Of a DNA stretch of 64,000 nucleotides, positions 16,719 to 26,092 are shown in pieces. The notes below the pieces were generated by a model. That model made no database searches. It was not told the DNA's origin and saw only the letters and a list, made by a program, of their open reading frames with translations. Both the position numbers and the translations under genes were made by a program. Each line of letters opens with the position of its first letter. Position 1 is the first letter of the stretch. The DNA lies in assembly GCA_018823175.1 (NCBI GenBank), contig JAHJIY010000070.1, positions 1-64,000 on the forward strand. The letters are read 5' to 3'. This DNA comes from Pseudomonadota bacterium. Lineage in GTDB: Bacteria; Desulfobacterota; Desulfobulbia; Desulfobulbales; JAHJIY01.

Positions 16719-17486
16719 TTAATTACGTAAATTAACATTAACAACCAACAAACGGCGCCGAAAATCATCGTTGGGGGCAATACTATTGGCTGTCCCGGGA
16801 TTAAGGTCCCATGGCGATCCTATCCCCTCAATACAACTATAATCAGGAGCACCAGGTTGCTGCGGGCAAGAGGCCGGGAAATACTCCAAGGTGTTGACAA
16901 ACCCCGGCTCCTGACGTTCGGCACGAACCAACATCGAAATCTGAACAAGCTCGACCTTTTCTTGATCAGTGGTTTCAATTGGAATATCACTCGGCTGACC
17001 ATTGAATGTTTGATTCGGATCAAAATAGAGATACCTGAATTCAATAGCTTCTACATTTTCAACAATTGGAAACGATGTACCGCCATCTACCTGCCGACAA
17101 AGATCAAGCAACGCTGGATCATCATTATTATAATAATCAAACATTAAATATTGAACGGTTTGCAAAGTACCGGCAGTATCAATCTCATTAATAAAAGTCA
17201 GGCTGTTCACCGCAAAATTCGCTTGGAGGCCGCCACTCAGATCATTCACATTATCCAACACTGGTGTATAGCTGGCCATTCTGATCTCTCGGGTCATTAA
17301 ATCCATCCCGGCCCGAAGATTTTGCTGCATCTCAACAATCTGGTCCTGGGCGGAATAACTTTTTTCCTGCGAAGTAAAAGTTATGGCAACAACAGCCATG
17401 ACAATGCTGGCAATAGCTACAGCTATCATCAACTCAACCAAAGTAAAACCTTGCTGAGGCAAATTATATTTTTTAAATAATTTCAT
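16719..17486 (-). CDS. pilW: Minor pilin PilW-like protein (copy 1)
   Basis: 255 residues from the ATG at 17486, one base after the fimT stop; an upstream GTG at 17528 lies inside fimT and is unlikely. The prepilin signal is 'PQQGFTLVELMIAVAI', followed by 'FTSQEKSYSAQDQIVEMQQN', a PilW hallmark. A large beta domain ends 'NDDFRRRLLVVNVNLRN'. It forms part of the tip priming complex with PilV, PilX, FimT and PilY1. Confidence 0.8.
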   Translation of the reverse strand: MKLFKKYNLPQQGFTLVELMIAVAIASIVMAVVAITFTSQEKSYSAQDQIVEMQQNLRAGMDLMTREIRMASYTPVLDNVNDLSGGLQANFAVNSLTFINEIDTAGTLQTVQYLMFDYYNNDDPALLDLCRQVDGGTSFPIVENVEAIEFRYLYFDPNQTFNGQPSDIPIETTDQEKVELVQISMLVRAERQEPGFVNTLEYFPASCPQQPGAPDYSCIEGIGSPWDLNPGTANSIAPNDDFRRRLLVVNVNLRN

Positions 17487-17487
17487 T

Positions 17488-18111
17488 TTATTCAAACCAA
17501 TTATTTGAATTGTTAGGCTGAATGCCACTATGTTTTCTCATTTTTATCGCCCCACTGGGCATGGTGGTAATCGCGTAAACCATAGCATTCTGATTGTTAA
17601 TCAAATAAACAGTGTTAACTGGCGCGCCAACCACAGTAATGGTACCGTTACTACTAAAAGTACAACTAGGTAAAAGGGGAGGGTCAACGCGAAGAGGGTA
17701 GGTAACAGAAAGACCAACTACAACGTTGGTCCAATCTACCAGTCCGACACCGGCAATCCCAAAATCAACTCCGCTGCCGTATGACCCCAAATCTACCCGG
17801 GATTCACCCGGCTGGTCCACAAAGCCACTGTTATCAAGATCAACATAATAAAAACCAGGGTTAACGGTATTATTAAATATAACGCTAACATTGGCACCTC
17901 TTTGAACAGCAAGCAGCCGCGCGACCTGCAAAGTGCCGAAAAGGTCCCTGGCCGCACCTTTCAGACGGTGGTTAGGGAGCCAGTTGATCACGGAAGGGGT
18001 AACAGCGGCGGCCAGGATACCTATTACCCCGCAAACGATCATTAACTCTATAAGAGAAAACCCCTGATGATTATTTCGACGATATGATTTCTTCAAAATT
18101 CCTCCCGGCAT
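17488..18111 (-). CDS. fimT: FimT/GspH-type minor pseudopilin (copy 1)
   Basis: Up to 207 residues. The signal is 'NHQGFSLIELMIVCGVIGIL' and a GspH domain follows ('LKGAARDLFGTLQVARLLAV'). Two starts compete: ATG at 18111, or TTG at 18096, which has GGGAGG placed 4-5 bases upstream and gives a leader of ordinary length. First gene of minor-pilin cluster 1, with a sigma-54-like site about 30 bp upstream. FimT proteins in other bacteria bind DNA at the pilus tip during uptake (known for some members only). Confidence 0.75.
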   Translation of the reverse strand: MPGGILKKSYRRNNHQGFSLIELMIVCGVIGILAAAVTPSVINWLPNHRLKGAARDLFGTLQVARLLAVQRGANVSVIFNNTVNPGFYYVDLDNSGFVDQPGESRVDLGSYGSGVDFGIAGVGLVDWTNVVVGLSVTYPLRVDPPLLPSCTFSSNGTITVVGAPVNTVYLINNQNAMVYAITTMPSGAIKMRKHSGIQPNNSNNWFE

Positions 18112-18141
18112 TTTAGTATCTTATAATTCAGAGTTTACACA

Positions 18142-18158
18142 AAGCAAAAAGCATGCCT
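18142..18158 (-). promoter_or_regulatory. Putative sigma-54 promoter of minor-pilin cluster 1
   Basis: On the minus strand AGGCATGCTTTTTGCTT places GG and GC exactly 12 bases apart, as in TGGCAC-N5-TTGC. It is correctly placed before fimT and resembles the site before pilA. Confidence 0.5.
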
Positions 18159-18368
18159 TTCTCGATAATTACTTGTCGTGGCACAATGGATGCCACATAA
18201 AATAACCAGCTTTTTAGACTAAAAATAGCTTATCACAAACTAAAATCCATTTTGCGAAAAATTGTGGGAGAGAATCGAAGAAAATCGTCGCGAGGAGAGT
18301 CAAACAGCTAAAATTATATAGTCAGCAGTAAGAACAATCTAGAACAAACCATCTTTGCTTGCAACATA

Positions 18369-18424
18369 GATCAAAGTGATAACCAAAAATTATTTATCAA
18401 TAATTTTTGGTTATCACTTTGATC
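18369..18424. repeat. 24-bp perfect inverted repeat between the two minor-pilin operons
   Basis: The arm at 18369-18392 is an exact reverse complement of 18401-18424, with an 8-base loop (tttatcaa). No T-run follows. It lies in an otherwise empty 500-base gap between the two co-directional operons. It may insulate them, bind a regulator, or be a palindromic mobile remnant. Confidence 0.85.
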
Positions 18425-18604
18425 AGCTATCCTTAATTTAAATTTTCAAGCCTGCATAAATTATAAAATAATTTTACAATTATTATTTTTTTTACCAACT
18501 CATTTCAATATTTACTGACCCCAAAAAATTCAGATATTTTCCACGGGGGAAAGAAAGGCCCCTGCGTAAAATTTGGACGACAGTTTCGCAACACTTCACA
18601 ACTA

Positions 18605-18638
18605 TAAAAAAAGGCCGCTGACATAAATGCCAACGACC
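18605..18638 (-). terminator. Intrinsic terminator of minor-pilin cluster 2
   Basis: An 11-bp stem with three G-U pairs (18613-18623 with 18628-18638) is followed on the minus strand by seven T. Confidence 0.7.
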
Positions 18639-18673
18639 TCATCTTCTACTTCAGATTTGCGGATATACAGATT

Positions 18674-18705
18674 TACCGCAAAAACTACCGCAAAAACTAC
18701 CGCAA
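18674..18705. repeat. 12-bp tandem repeat, 2.7 copies
   Basis: TACCGCAAAAAC is repeated at 18674, 18686 and (partial) 18698, directly after the stop of the small secreted protein gene. Probably replication slippage. Confidence 0.7.
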
Positions 18706-18709
18706 AATT

Positions 18710-19060
18710 TTATTCAGCGATTTTACGTATTTCACGGGCGCTAATTTTCCCGGCGCCATCATCTTCCCCTTTCACCAGCACTCTATCTCTTTGCTTGAGA
18801 GTGACAGGCGAGATTGTGTGGCCCTTGGCGTCGACAAAAACGGTTTGCCATTTTCTGTCTCCATTATCCAGCCGCGCCAAAAGCAGAATGTCCTTTTCGC
18901 CGACAATCATCTTCTGATTGCCAAGATCAATCTCCATAATTCGGGCATTTAACTCAACCGACAAACCTTTCTGGCCGGCCAGAGCGGGTGTCGCAATCGC
19001 CAGCAGAGTACAAATTAATAATACAATATTTACAGTATGATATTTTCTTAAAACAGACAT
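18710..19060 (-). CDS. Small secreted protein paired with PilY1 (copy 2)
   Basis: 116 residues from the ATG at 19060, with AAGGAG 9 bases upstream; a TTG at 19066 is too close to that site. A signal peptide ends 'ATPALA'. The mature part shares with copy 1 the pattern ELNA-IM-IDLGN, WQT-F-DAKG-TISP-TLK and RDRVLV. It differs in linker length and charge. It follows pilY1 copy 2 as the last gene of that operon. No named family recognised. Confidence 0.75.
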   Translation of the reverse strand: MSVLRKYHTVNIVLLICTLLAIATPALAGQKGLSVELNARIMEIDLGNQKMIVGEKDILLLARLDNGDRKWQTVFVDAKGHTISPVTLKQRDRVLVKGEDDGAGKISAREIRKIAE

Positions 19061-19085
19061 AGTCAATCACTCCTTGTTATGGATT

Positions 19086-22000
19086 TCATTCATCCTCTAG
19101 CTGCCGCCAAAAAAAACGGTTGAACGCAGAAAATTCAACTTTTTCCGCATAGGTACCGACCAGAATAGAGGCCCCACCAGGTTGAATAACCATCGTTGGT
19201 TCCGGCGGAATACCCCGGGTTGGCGTGACCATTCTCCTATCATGCACATCCAATTTCCCGATATTTTGTCCGTCGTCACCTGTCTCCTCATCATTTACAG
19301 TGTAAAAATTTTGGACCGCCGCCCCGGTCCTGTTATCAAGTTTATACAGATAACCAATACCCCGAGCGCCTGGACTGGCACATGGATCAAGCGCATTCTC
19401 CTCCACGGTGGCAGGGTCCTCGGGCACAAAGGTGGTAAAATAAATTATATGATTATAAATCAGCGGCGAAGAGACCACTTTTTCACCAACTGACTCTACC
19501 ACCCCATCCACGTTCTCTTCCAGACGGATAAACCAACCCCGATTATTTGAATGTTTGATCGCATCTTCGGCATATAATTGATAACGCCTTCTTACATCAG
19601 GGTCAGCTTCCCGGTTCTGAATCAGATTATCGGTTACATCAATAATGAAAGGGACATCCTCTACCACCACGTCTTCCGGGGCAAAGGGATAACCGTCAGT
19701 ATCTGTTAAGATAATGCCTGTCAGATCCCGGTAGGGACCGACAAGCACCCTGTTGGGATTATCTTTTGCTATAATCGAACCCTGAGCGGAAACATCAACA
19801 ATAGCCTCGACAATCTCGGGGTCCTCACTCTCATGCCAGTCCCACCGGTTTTTGATGGCATAGAAGCCATTTGTAATGTCCTTCCGATCGGGGTGGGCAC
19901 GATCTCCGGTACCATAATAAACCCAGTCCATCCCGGTCATTACCCTTCTATTTATGCGGCCCAACTCGTTAGTATATGGAATCGTAAAATATTCATCCAG
20001 AATATTGGGCGAATAAAAAATCTTCTGACCAGGCGTAGAATACAACTTCAACTTCTGCCCCCAGCTCCCATCAAGAGGATCAGGGATTTCTACGGCCCTG
20101 GCCACATTTTTAATAGTGTATTCTTTTCCATCAATTACTTCTTTTTTATCATAGACTTCATAATAACTGATCCCATCGCGGCGAAAGCCAAACAAATTAC
20201 CATTCATATCCCCAGCATACACTCTGTTCACCGCATCTTGGCCCATTGGCTTAAAGGCGGAAGCGGCGACAATTGAATGAGTCATTGCCGGAAAATTATC
20301 GGCGCTGAACACGAAATCCTCCTGCAGAGCACCGGTTTGCGCATCAACCGCAAAAACCGCCCGCCCTTTACTGTCGGTAGGGTTCGGAGGGGGATCATCG
20401 GTCGGCAGACTATCCTGATTATCGTCATAGCCCCCGACCAGCAGCAATACTTCATTAGTTATCTCTTTATTATTGACAACATCAAAAACACCCGTGCCCC
20501 GATCAACGACTTGCGGGTTACTCCATGACTGACCCAACAACTCATGGCCAGGGCCAAGGATAGTTGGCCCAATTTCATAGTGGAGAAGCGGAGAGTTGTA
20601 ATCCGTAATGTCGAGGGCGGTATAGCTATCCCCGCCCCGTCGCTCGCCAAAAAACAAGAGTTTTTTGTCTATAAAACCATCATTATAGGGATACAATTGA
20701 GGCGAGCCGTCAACAAAATACTCATGGGTATTGCCGGTCAACAAAGAAAGCTTATCAAGCAGATCACTGGGGATATAGGCCCATATTTCGCTACCGTCAT
20801 TATCGTCAATACAATGTAGCATCCCGTCATTGGCCCCGGCAAAGACCATCGAATGATCATCGGCACCATCAAAATTATCATCATAATGCACCACCACCGG
20901 CTGTGAATGCAAAAAATCACCCAGCGGCCATTCACCTGCGTTCTCCCGCCTGACCTTACTAATCACACTATCGGAAAGTTCGACATAGGTGTTAAGTTTA
21001 ACTTTATTATCCAGAGAAAATTCGTTGCTACTGTCGGTCAGCAAATTCGCCGTACCGGTATAAGTATAGATTTTACGGCTAAAACCGTTCTCGATATCAT
21101 AGTAAAGTTTTTCGCCGGCCCCTCCCCTGGCTACGTCAGGGCCATCGGGGTCGAGCAAAGGGTCACTCCAGAAAGAACGGGCCCCGTCAAGCACCACTCC
21201 GTCAAGCGAGGCAATATTACCATTGACATCCAATAATTTATCACCGTAATATGAAAGGCCGTATTTCTTCAGATTGCCGAGCCAACCCCCTGAATTTAAA
21301 GGTTGAAACAGACCATAATAGACATATTCACCGGCATAGGCCTTATTGGCCCGACTGACCGGCACCGCGGCAGCGGAAAAACTTTCATTGCTTTCACCAA
21401 TGGCATCGATAATAGAATTAAGGGCCTCATTCAAGGTGTCGGCATTATCCGCCGTATAATATTCACCACCGCCATTAGTCGCAGCCTCCTCAAGCAGAGG
21501 CAAATTCTGCTGAAATCCGATGGTATAGGTAGTAACCGTCTGGTTCTCGTAATTACCCGGCGAACCCATCGCCAAGATATCGGCTTCGGTCGGAGGGCTA
21601 CCACCGACCACCCGCAGATCATTATGGGCCAGAAAATAGGTAACATCCTCCAAATAATTGACAGCGCCATCCATATGCGCATCTGGAATTTTACTGGAAT
21701 TAATATAATTAGAGTTTTTTAACTTTGTATTCGCATCCTCAGTTGGTTCGCCATCGGTCATCAGGATAATATAATTTTTCTGACACCTGTATTCGATGGG
21801 ATTTATGACATTATAATCAAGGCAGTTTTTATTTAAACTAGTGCAATCACTGGTATATTGACCGAGTAGCCCGTTAAACCAACTTTTTTGGCCGGCATAA
21901 TAAAGCCCGGCCTCGGCCATGGTCTCGGCCAAAGGCGTATAGGTGGACGACTCGATGGAACCGATCGCGCCATAAAGGGCCTGGACGGAATCAGTAAAAA

Positions 22001-22610
22001 TGGGAGGAGAGGCCGCATTATAGTCGCCGATCAACTCGGCCCTAGTTCCCCCGCAACCGGCGACAATAAATCCGCTTTCATTAGCAGAACTTAGATTAAA
22101 TTTCATCAAGCCAAAATTAACCCGCTCGAAATTATCGTTAATTAATTTGGCCATCACCTCTTTAGCGACCTCCATCCTAGTCCTACTGCCACTGCCAGGT
22201 AAGGCGTCAAAATTCTCAAAATTACCCAGCCGATAATTTGTATTATTTTTACCGCCACAGCTAACAACACCAGTCTTCTTATCCTTGGTTAATTTTCCTT
22301 TCCACCAACCAAGATTCAACAAGTCGGTTTTGGCCGCCGCACATTGCCACTTGGAATCATTGATTGAGGTAAAATAACTTTTACTGTTTTGATACACCGC
22401 ATTTTGACTATAGCTCCCGGTATAATTTGTCGCCGGCTCATATACTGAGCCTTGGACATCACTGGTCCCCATACTGCCAGAGTTATCGAAAATGATCAGA
22501 ACATTGGGCTTAACATCTATATTTGAAATGCCATAGATATCAGTATCATCGGCCCATGCCGGCACAATCAGGTAAAACATTGAGCCTATAATCAATAATA
22601 TTTTTTTCAC
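19086..22610 (-). CDS. pilY1: PilY1-family tip adhesin/pilus biogenesis factor (copy 2)
   Basis: 1174 residues from a GTG start with AAGGAGA upstream. It has a signal peptide (1-20), a VWA domain with 'DNSGS' at 42-46, and a PilY1 propeller with 'FAGANDGMLHCIDD' and 'YTALDITDYNSPLLHY'. The calcium loop reads 'DDNFDGADD', and the second loop is degenerate ('DDNQDSLPT') compared with copy 1. It aligns with copy 1 along its whole length but differs at many positions, so the duplication is old or selection differs. It would top a second set of minor pilins. Confidence 0.9.
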   Translation of the reverse strand: MKKILLIIGSMFYLIVPAWADDTDIYGISNIDVKPNVLIIFDNSGSMGTSDVQGSVYEPATNYTGSYSQNAVYQNSKSYFTSINDSKWQCAAAKTDLLNLGWWKGKLTKDKKTGVVSCGGKNNTNYRLGNFENFDALPGSGSRTRMEVAKEVMAKLINDNFERVNFGLMKFNLSSANESGFIVAGCGGTRAELIGDYNAASPPIFTDSVQALYGAIGSIESSTYTPLAETMAEAGLYYAGQKSWFNGLLGQYTSDCTSLNKNCLDYNVINPIEYRCQKNYIILMTDGEPTEDANTKLKNSNYINSSKIPDAHMDGAVNYLEDVTYFLAHNDLRVVGGSPPTEADILAMGSPGNYENQTVTTYTIGFQQNLPLLEEAATNGGGEYYTADNADTLNEALNSIIDAIGESNESFSAAAVPVSRANKAYAGEYVYYGLFQPLNSGGWLGNLKKYGLSYYGDKLLDVNGNIASLDGVVLDGARSFWSDPLLDPDGPDVARGGAGEKLYYDIENGFSRKIYTYTGTANLLTDSSNEFSLDNKVKLNTYVELSDSVISKVRRENAGEWPLGDFLHSQPVVVHYDDNFDGADDHSMVFAGANDGMLHCIDDNDGSEIWAYIPSDLLDKLSLLTGNTHEYFVDGSPQLYPYNDGFIDKKLLFFGERRGGDSYTALDITDYNSPLLHYEIGPTILGPGHELLGQSWSNPQVVDRGTGVFDVVNNKEITNEVLLLVGGYDDNQDSLPTDDPPPNPTDSKGRAVFAVDAQTGALQEDFVFSADNFPAMTHSIVAASAFKPMGQDAVNRVYAGDMNGNLFGFRRDGISYYEVYDKKEVIDGKEYTIKNVARAVEIPDPLDGSWGQKLKLYSTPGQKIFYSPNILDEYFTIPYTNELGRINRRVMTGMDWVYYGTGDRAHPDRKDITNGFYAIKNRWDWHESEDPEIVEAIVDVSAQGSIIAKDNPNRVLVGPYRDLTGIILTDTDGYPFAPEDVVVEDVPFIIDVTDNLIQNREADPDVRRRYQLYAEDAIKHSNNRGWFIRLEENVDGVVESVGEKVVSSPLIYNHIIYFTTFVPEDPATVEENALDPCASPGARGIGYLYKLDNRTGAAVQNFYTVNDEETGDDGQNIGKLDVHDRRMVTPTRGIPPEPTMVIQPGGASILVGTYAEKVEFSAFNRFFWRQLEDE

Positions 22611-22674
22611 GCCCCATTCTCCTTATTTTGTGCAACTTTCTTTTTCTAATCCTTTAATGACAAACTTCATTCCA

Positions 22675-23277
22675 CTAAAATTTATTAAAAATCTTATACA
22701 CTCCTTCCTGGAGGATAATATCGCGGGCATCGTCAGGGTTTTCACAGGTAACCACAAATCTCCTTGTTTCAAAATCCCTCTGGCTATAGCCGGAACCGAT
22801 GGGTGGTATATCTATGTGATTCATCGGAGGATAATCATTGGCCGCATCAGATAATTTGTCTATCTTGAGCCCATCAGCAGATCCCTCCGAACTTCTTACT
22901 TCAAAGCGGGCCAGCACTTCCTCGGTATCGGGATCGCGCAGCTCCGTAAGATCATAAATTCCGTTTCCATTATCATCATTATCCGGGGTCAAATTTTCAC
23001 TTGGATAATAAGCCTGTTTCGGATCATTAACCGCATACCCCAACATATCCTCATCTAACCAGTCAGGGTACCGCATCTTGGCGGTCGACAAACAGTTTTC
23101 CTGGTTATAAAAATCCTTGGAACTGGCTTTTTCGTTAATCGCAATCTGTTGTTCAACCGTTGTCGTATTGGTCGCGAAAATGCCAAACACCGAGACAATT
23201 GACAGAAACATGAGAGCGGCGACCAGAACGTAACCCTCTTCATTTCTAACCTTTCGCCATAAAAACGTACAATTCAT
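22675..23277 (-). CDS. pilX: Minor pilin PilX-like protein (copy 2)
   Basis: About 200 residues from the ATG at 23277, which follows AGGAGGTG at a normal distance; the GTG at 23286 overlaps that site. The signal is 'NEEGYVLVAALMFLSIVSVF', with Tyr instead of Phe at +1 of the mature pilin. 'ATNTTTVEQQIAINEKASS' is the PilX block. Same operon place as copy 1. Confidence 0.8.
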   Translation of the reverse strand: MNCTFLWRKVRNEEGYVLVAALMFLSIVSVFGIFATNTTTVEQQIAINEKASSKDFYNQENCLSTAKMRYPDWLDEDMLGYAVNDPKQAYYPSENLTPDNDDNGNGIYDLTELRDPDTEEVLARFEVRSSEGSADGLKIDKLSDAANDYPPMNHIDIPPIGSGYSQRDFETRRFVVTCENPDDARDIILQEGVYKIFNKF

Positions 23278-23292
23278 GCGGGACACCTCCTG

Positions 23293-23901
23293 TTAACTGC
23301 TTTTTTTGGCCATAGCCTGATTCACGGTAACGGTTTTTAAACGATTATTTTCAGTCCAGACCACATCGACCCTAATTGTCCGGCCAATTTCTATCGGCGG
23401 ATCAGGAGGAGGGGGAGCAGGAAGGCCAGGCCCCGGAGGAAGGGGAGGAGGTAAAAAATTGTAGCTAATATCCCAATAAATCGAATACTCCCCGACCACC
23501 GCAAAAGCATCCGCTTGGGCCGGCACTCCCGTTATGATCATCAAGCCGACGGCATCATGATCAATTTTTTGATATTCAACTTTCGCCAAGCCTAAAGCAT
23601 TAATTGCATCGGTTAATTCTGACAGCATTTCCGGGTTATCAATATCATACAGGGGATATTTTTTTCGATCCAAGATTGAAACATTAGATTTGGGCAGCTC
23701 ATAAGGCCAACTCATCAGAATCTCGACCCGGTCGTTTGCCAGGAGCGTTGCTTGCGTTAACTTCATGGCGCTGGCATTACCGTTGACGGCCGTTGTCTGC
23801 ATGGCCGCCGCTCCCAACAGACCCATGGTCAAAACCAGAACGGCGATCATTACCTCAATCAGGGTAAAACCATTATCATTTTTGCTCAAAAAATTTCCCA
23901 T
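23293..23901 (-). CDS. pilV: Minor pilin PilV-like protein (copy 2) with polyproline insert
   Basis: About 202 residues from the ATG at 23901, which gives a short leader 'MGNFLSKNDNG'; ATGs at 23937 and 23946 give a longer one. The mature pilin starts 'FTLIEVMIAVLVLTMG'. It is longer than copy 1, partly because of a stretch of about 25 residues rich in Pro just before the C-terminal strands ('PPPLPPGPGLPAPPPPD'). The final 'RVDVVWTENNRLKTVTVN' matches copy 1. Confidence 0.8.
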   Translation of the reverse strand: MGNFLSKNDNGFTLIEVMIAVLVLTMGLLGAAAMQTTAVNGNASAMKLTQATLLANDRVEILMSWPYELPKSNVSILDRKKYPLYDIDNPEMLSELTDAINALGLAKVEYQKIDHDAVGLMIITGVPAQADAFAVVGEYSIYWDISYNFLPPPLPPGPGLPAPPPPDPPIEIGRTIRVDVVWTENNRLKTVTVNQAMAKKSS

Positions 23902-23929
23902 AACTCTGACCTTTTTCCAGCTGTTCCGA

Positions 23930-24718
23930 TTAGTCATTTCGTACATTTATGGTTGCGATCAGCAACCGGCGACGGAAATTATCATTTGGCGTGATATCCC
24001 CATCGACCCCGGGATTCAAATCCCAACTTCCGATAGTAGGATCACCAGGATCAAACCCGGTTGGCAACTTTGATTCGACACATGCATAATCCGCCGGCCC
24101 TGGTTGGGCCGGCGGCAAGGGTTCCGGACAGGAAGCCGGAAAATATTCCATCGTATTTAGAAAGTTCAGATCAGGCTGGTTGGCCCGGGCCAGAATTGAG
24201 ACCCTGATACTCACTATCTCGGAGGCATCCTCAGTCGGCCGTTCCATGTCATCTAAATACATAAAGTCAATGGCCTCAATGCTTTCCGCAAAAGCACTTA
24301 TATTCGCATTGATCCCAGGCTGGCGGCCAAGATCAAAAACCCCGTCCCCATTCTCATAAGAATCAAAAAGTCGATATTGAATCGATTGGCGAGTGGGATC
24401 GGGCAAAGCTTTATCTATCTCGAAACTAAAGGTCATTTGGCTTGGCAGGGTTTCGGTGAAGCCGACATCTATTCTGCCTTGGGATTTGCCGATGGGGTTG
24501 TAGGAGGCCATTCTCATCTCCTTACGCATGAAGGCAATCGCCGCTCGGAGATTTTGCTGCATCTCCACAACCTGATCCTGGGCATTATAGGAATTGCGCT
24601 GGGAGAGAAAAACCGACATCACCCCAGCCATCACCAGACAGGAGATCCCCACCGCGACCATCAACTCAACCAGGGTAAACCCCCGCATCCGATCATTATT
24701 TTTTTTATAAATTTGCAT
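23930..24718 (-). CDS. pilW: Minor pilin PilW-like protein (copy 2)
   Basis: 262 residues from the ATG at 24718, one base after the fimT stop, the same spacing as in copy 1. The signal is 'MRGFTLVELMVAVGI', then 'FLSQRNSYNAQDQVVEMQQN'. It ends 'NDNFRRRLLIATINVRND' like copy 1. Confidence 0.8.
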   Translation of the reverse strand: MQIYKKNNDRMRGFTLVELMVAVGISCLVMAGVMSVFLSQRNSYNAQDQVVEMQQNLRAAIAFMRKEMRMASYNPIGKSQGRIDVGFTETLPSQMTFSFEIDKALPDPTRQSIQYRLFDSYENGDGVFDLGRQPGINANISAFAESIEAIDFMYLDDMERPTEDASEIVSIRVSILARANQPDLNFLNTMEYFPASCPEPLPPAQPGPADYACVESKLPTGFDPGDPTIGSWDLNPGVDGDITPNDNFRRRLLIATINVRND

Positions 24719-24719
24719 C

Positions 24720-25304
24720 TTATTCGAACCAGTTTTTTCTATGAAAAGGCTGCATGCCATTATATTTTCTTATCTTTATCCCGCCACTGTTGACCGTGGT
24801 TATCGCATAAAAAATCCTGGCCTGGTTATTGATCAGATAAACCGTACCGCCACCAACAAGCCCATTACTCTGAAAACTGCACATCTTAGCCGCATAACCA
24901 ACTGCATTATTGATAGGATTGCCACCCCAGTTAACCGGGGCGCCGGGAGGAAGACCAAAATCCACCCCGCTACCGTATGTTGCCAAGTCTACCTGGTATT
25001 CTTCCGGCAAATCCACCACACCATTGCCATTTAATTCCAACCGATAAGATCCGGGACTCACCGCATCATTGAAAACCACCCTGGCGTTTATATCGCGCTT
25101 CACCGCCAGCAATCGCGCCTTCTGCATGAGTGAATATACATCGCGGGCCGCGCCCTTGAGCCGATAATTAGGCAGAGAGGCCGTTGTAACAGGGACAATT
25201 ACCGCCGACAGGATCCCCACCACCCCTACGGTTACCATCAATTCGATCAGGGAAAACCCCCTCTTGTTGTTTCGAAAAAGATTCCACCTTTTAGAGTTAG
25301 CCAT
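24720..25304 (-). CDS. fimT: FimT/GspH-type minor pseudopilin (copy 2)
   Basis: About 194 residues from the ATG at 25304; an ATG at 25379 would add 25 residues and an implausible leader. The signal is 'NKRGFSLIELMVTVGVVGIL', followed by 'LKGAARDVYSLMQKARLLAV'. It begins minor-pilin cluster 2. I found no GG-N10-GC sigma-54 site upstream, unlike cluster 1. Confidence 0.75.
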   Translation of the reverse strand: MANSKRWNLFRNNKRGFSLIELMVTVGVVGILSAVIVPVTTASLPNYRLKGAARDVYSLMQKARLLAVKRDINARVVFNDAVSPGSYRLELNGNGVVDLPEEYQVDLATYGSGVDFGLPPGAPVNWGGNPINNAVGYAAKMCSFQSNGLVGGGTVYLINNQARIFYAITTVNSGGIKIRKYNGMQPFHRKNWFE

Positions 25305-26092
25305 CGCAAACAATGACCTTAATAAGAAATAACAGTGACAGGTTTTTTCAAGCATGACGATAAACCCTCTCTTCATCAATTAATTATCTTTGGCCCACAA
25401 TAAAAATCACCATTAAATCCACGAATAGAAACGGATCTACACTAAAAACAAATATGGATTTCCTGCGTGAATGAAAATAAAGACGCCTACATCACGACAT
25501 TTCCTGGTCCAAATCAGCAACAAAACATAAAGAATACGCCAGGATCATTTAACTAACCACCAGAAACAGCCAATCCCTTATTGCAAGCAACAACAATATT
25601 AACCCACTGAAGCAAAATCCTGTAAATTCATATAATTATGGAATATAATATGACATATAATCAAAAATATTTACGCAAAACCATATCATCTATTTGTTAT
25701 TAAATCTACTAAAAACTGCTTTTTTTTGTCATAAATTAATTTTTTATTATTTTTTCGTCACCACAGGCAACTCTTTGATTACGCACTACTACCAAATAAA
25801 TACATGAAAACACGATTATATTTATCGATGCCCCAAGACAACTAATAATACTCACATTCAACAAAGGATTATATAGTAGACAGGTAAATTAAATTTTACC
25901 TATCATGCAGCCCAGACCACTTCTACATTAATGCTTTTACAATACGGTTGTGTTATTATGAAAAGATTAAAAATGCTGGGGGGGGGTGGGAGGAAAACTT
26001 CCATTGCTCGGAAAAAATGAGCAGACCTCAAACATGGCGTTATCTTAAAAACTAAAAATTATTTTTTGAAAAACACTTCGCAAGGCACAACT
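25305..26092. other. AT-rich intergenic region between divergent operons
   Basis: About 790 bases between fimT copy 2 (leftward) and the sugar-gene cluster (rightward). No convincing ORF is visible. It holds AT-rich stretches and a G-run with a following G-rich block near 25978-25993. Promoters for both operons must lie here, but none is clear enough to mark. Confidence 0.6.

Noticed and set aside
1-25304. Idea that the phage sits beside pilus genes because it uses pili as receptor
   Set aside because: Its position is explained by the ssrA attachment site; neighbourhood to pilus genes is probably chance, even if pili are the receptor.
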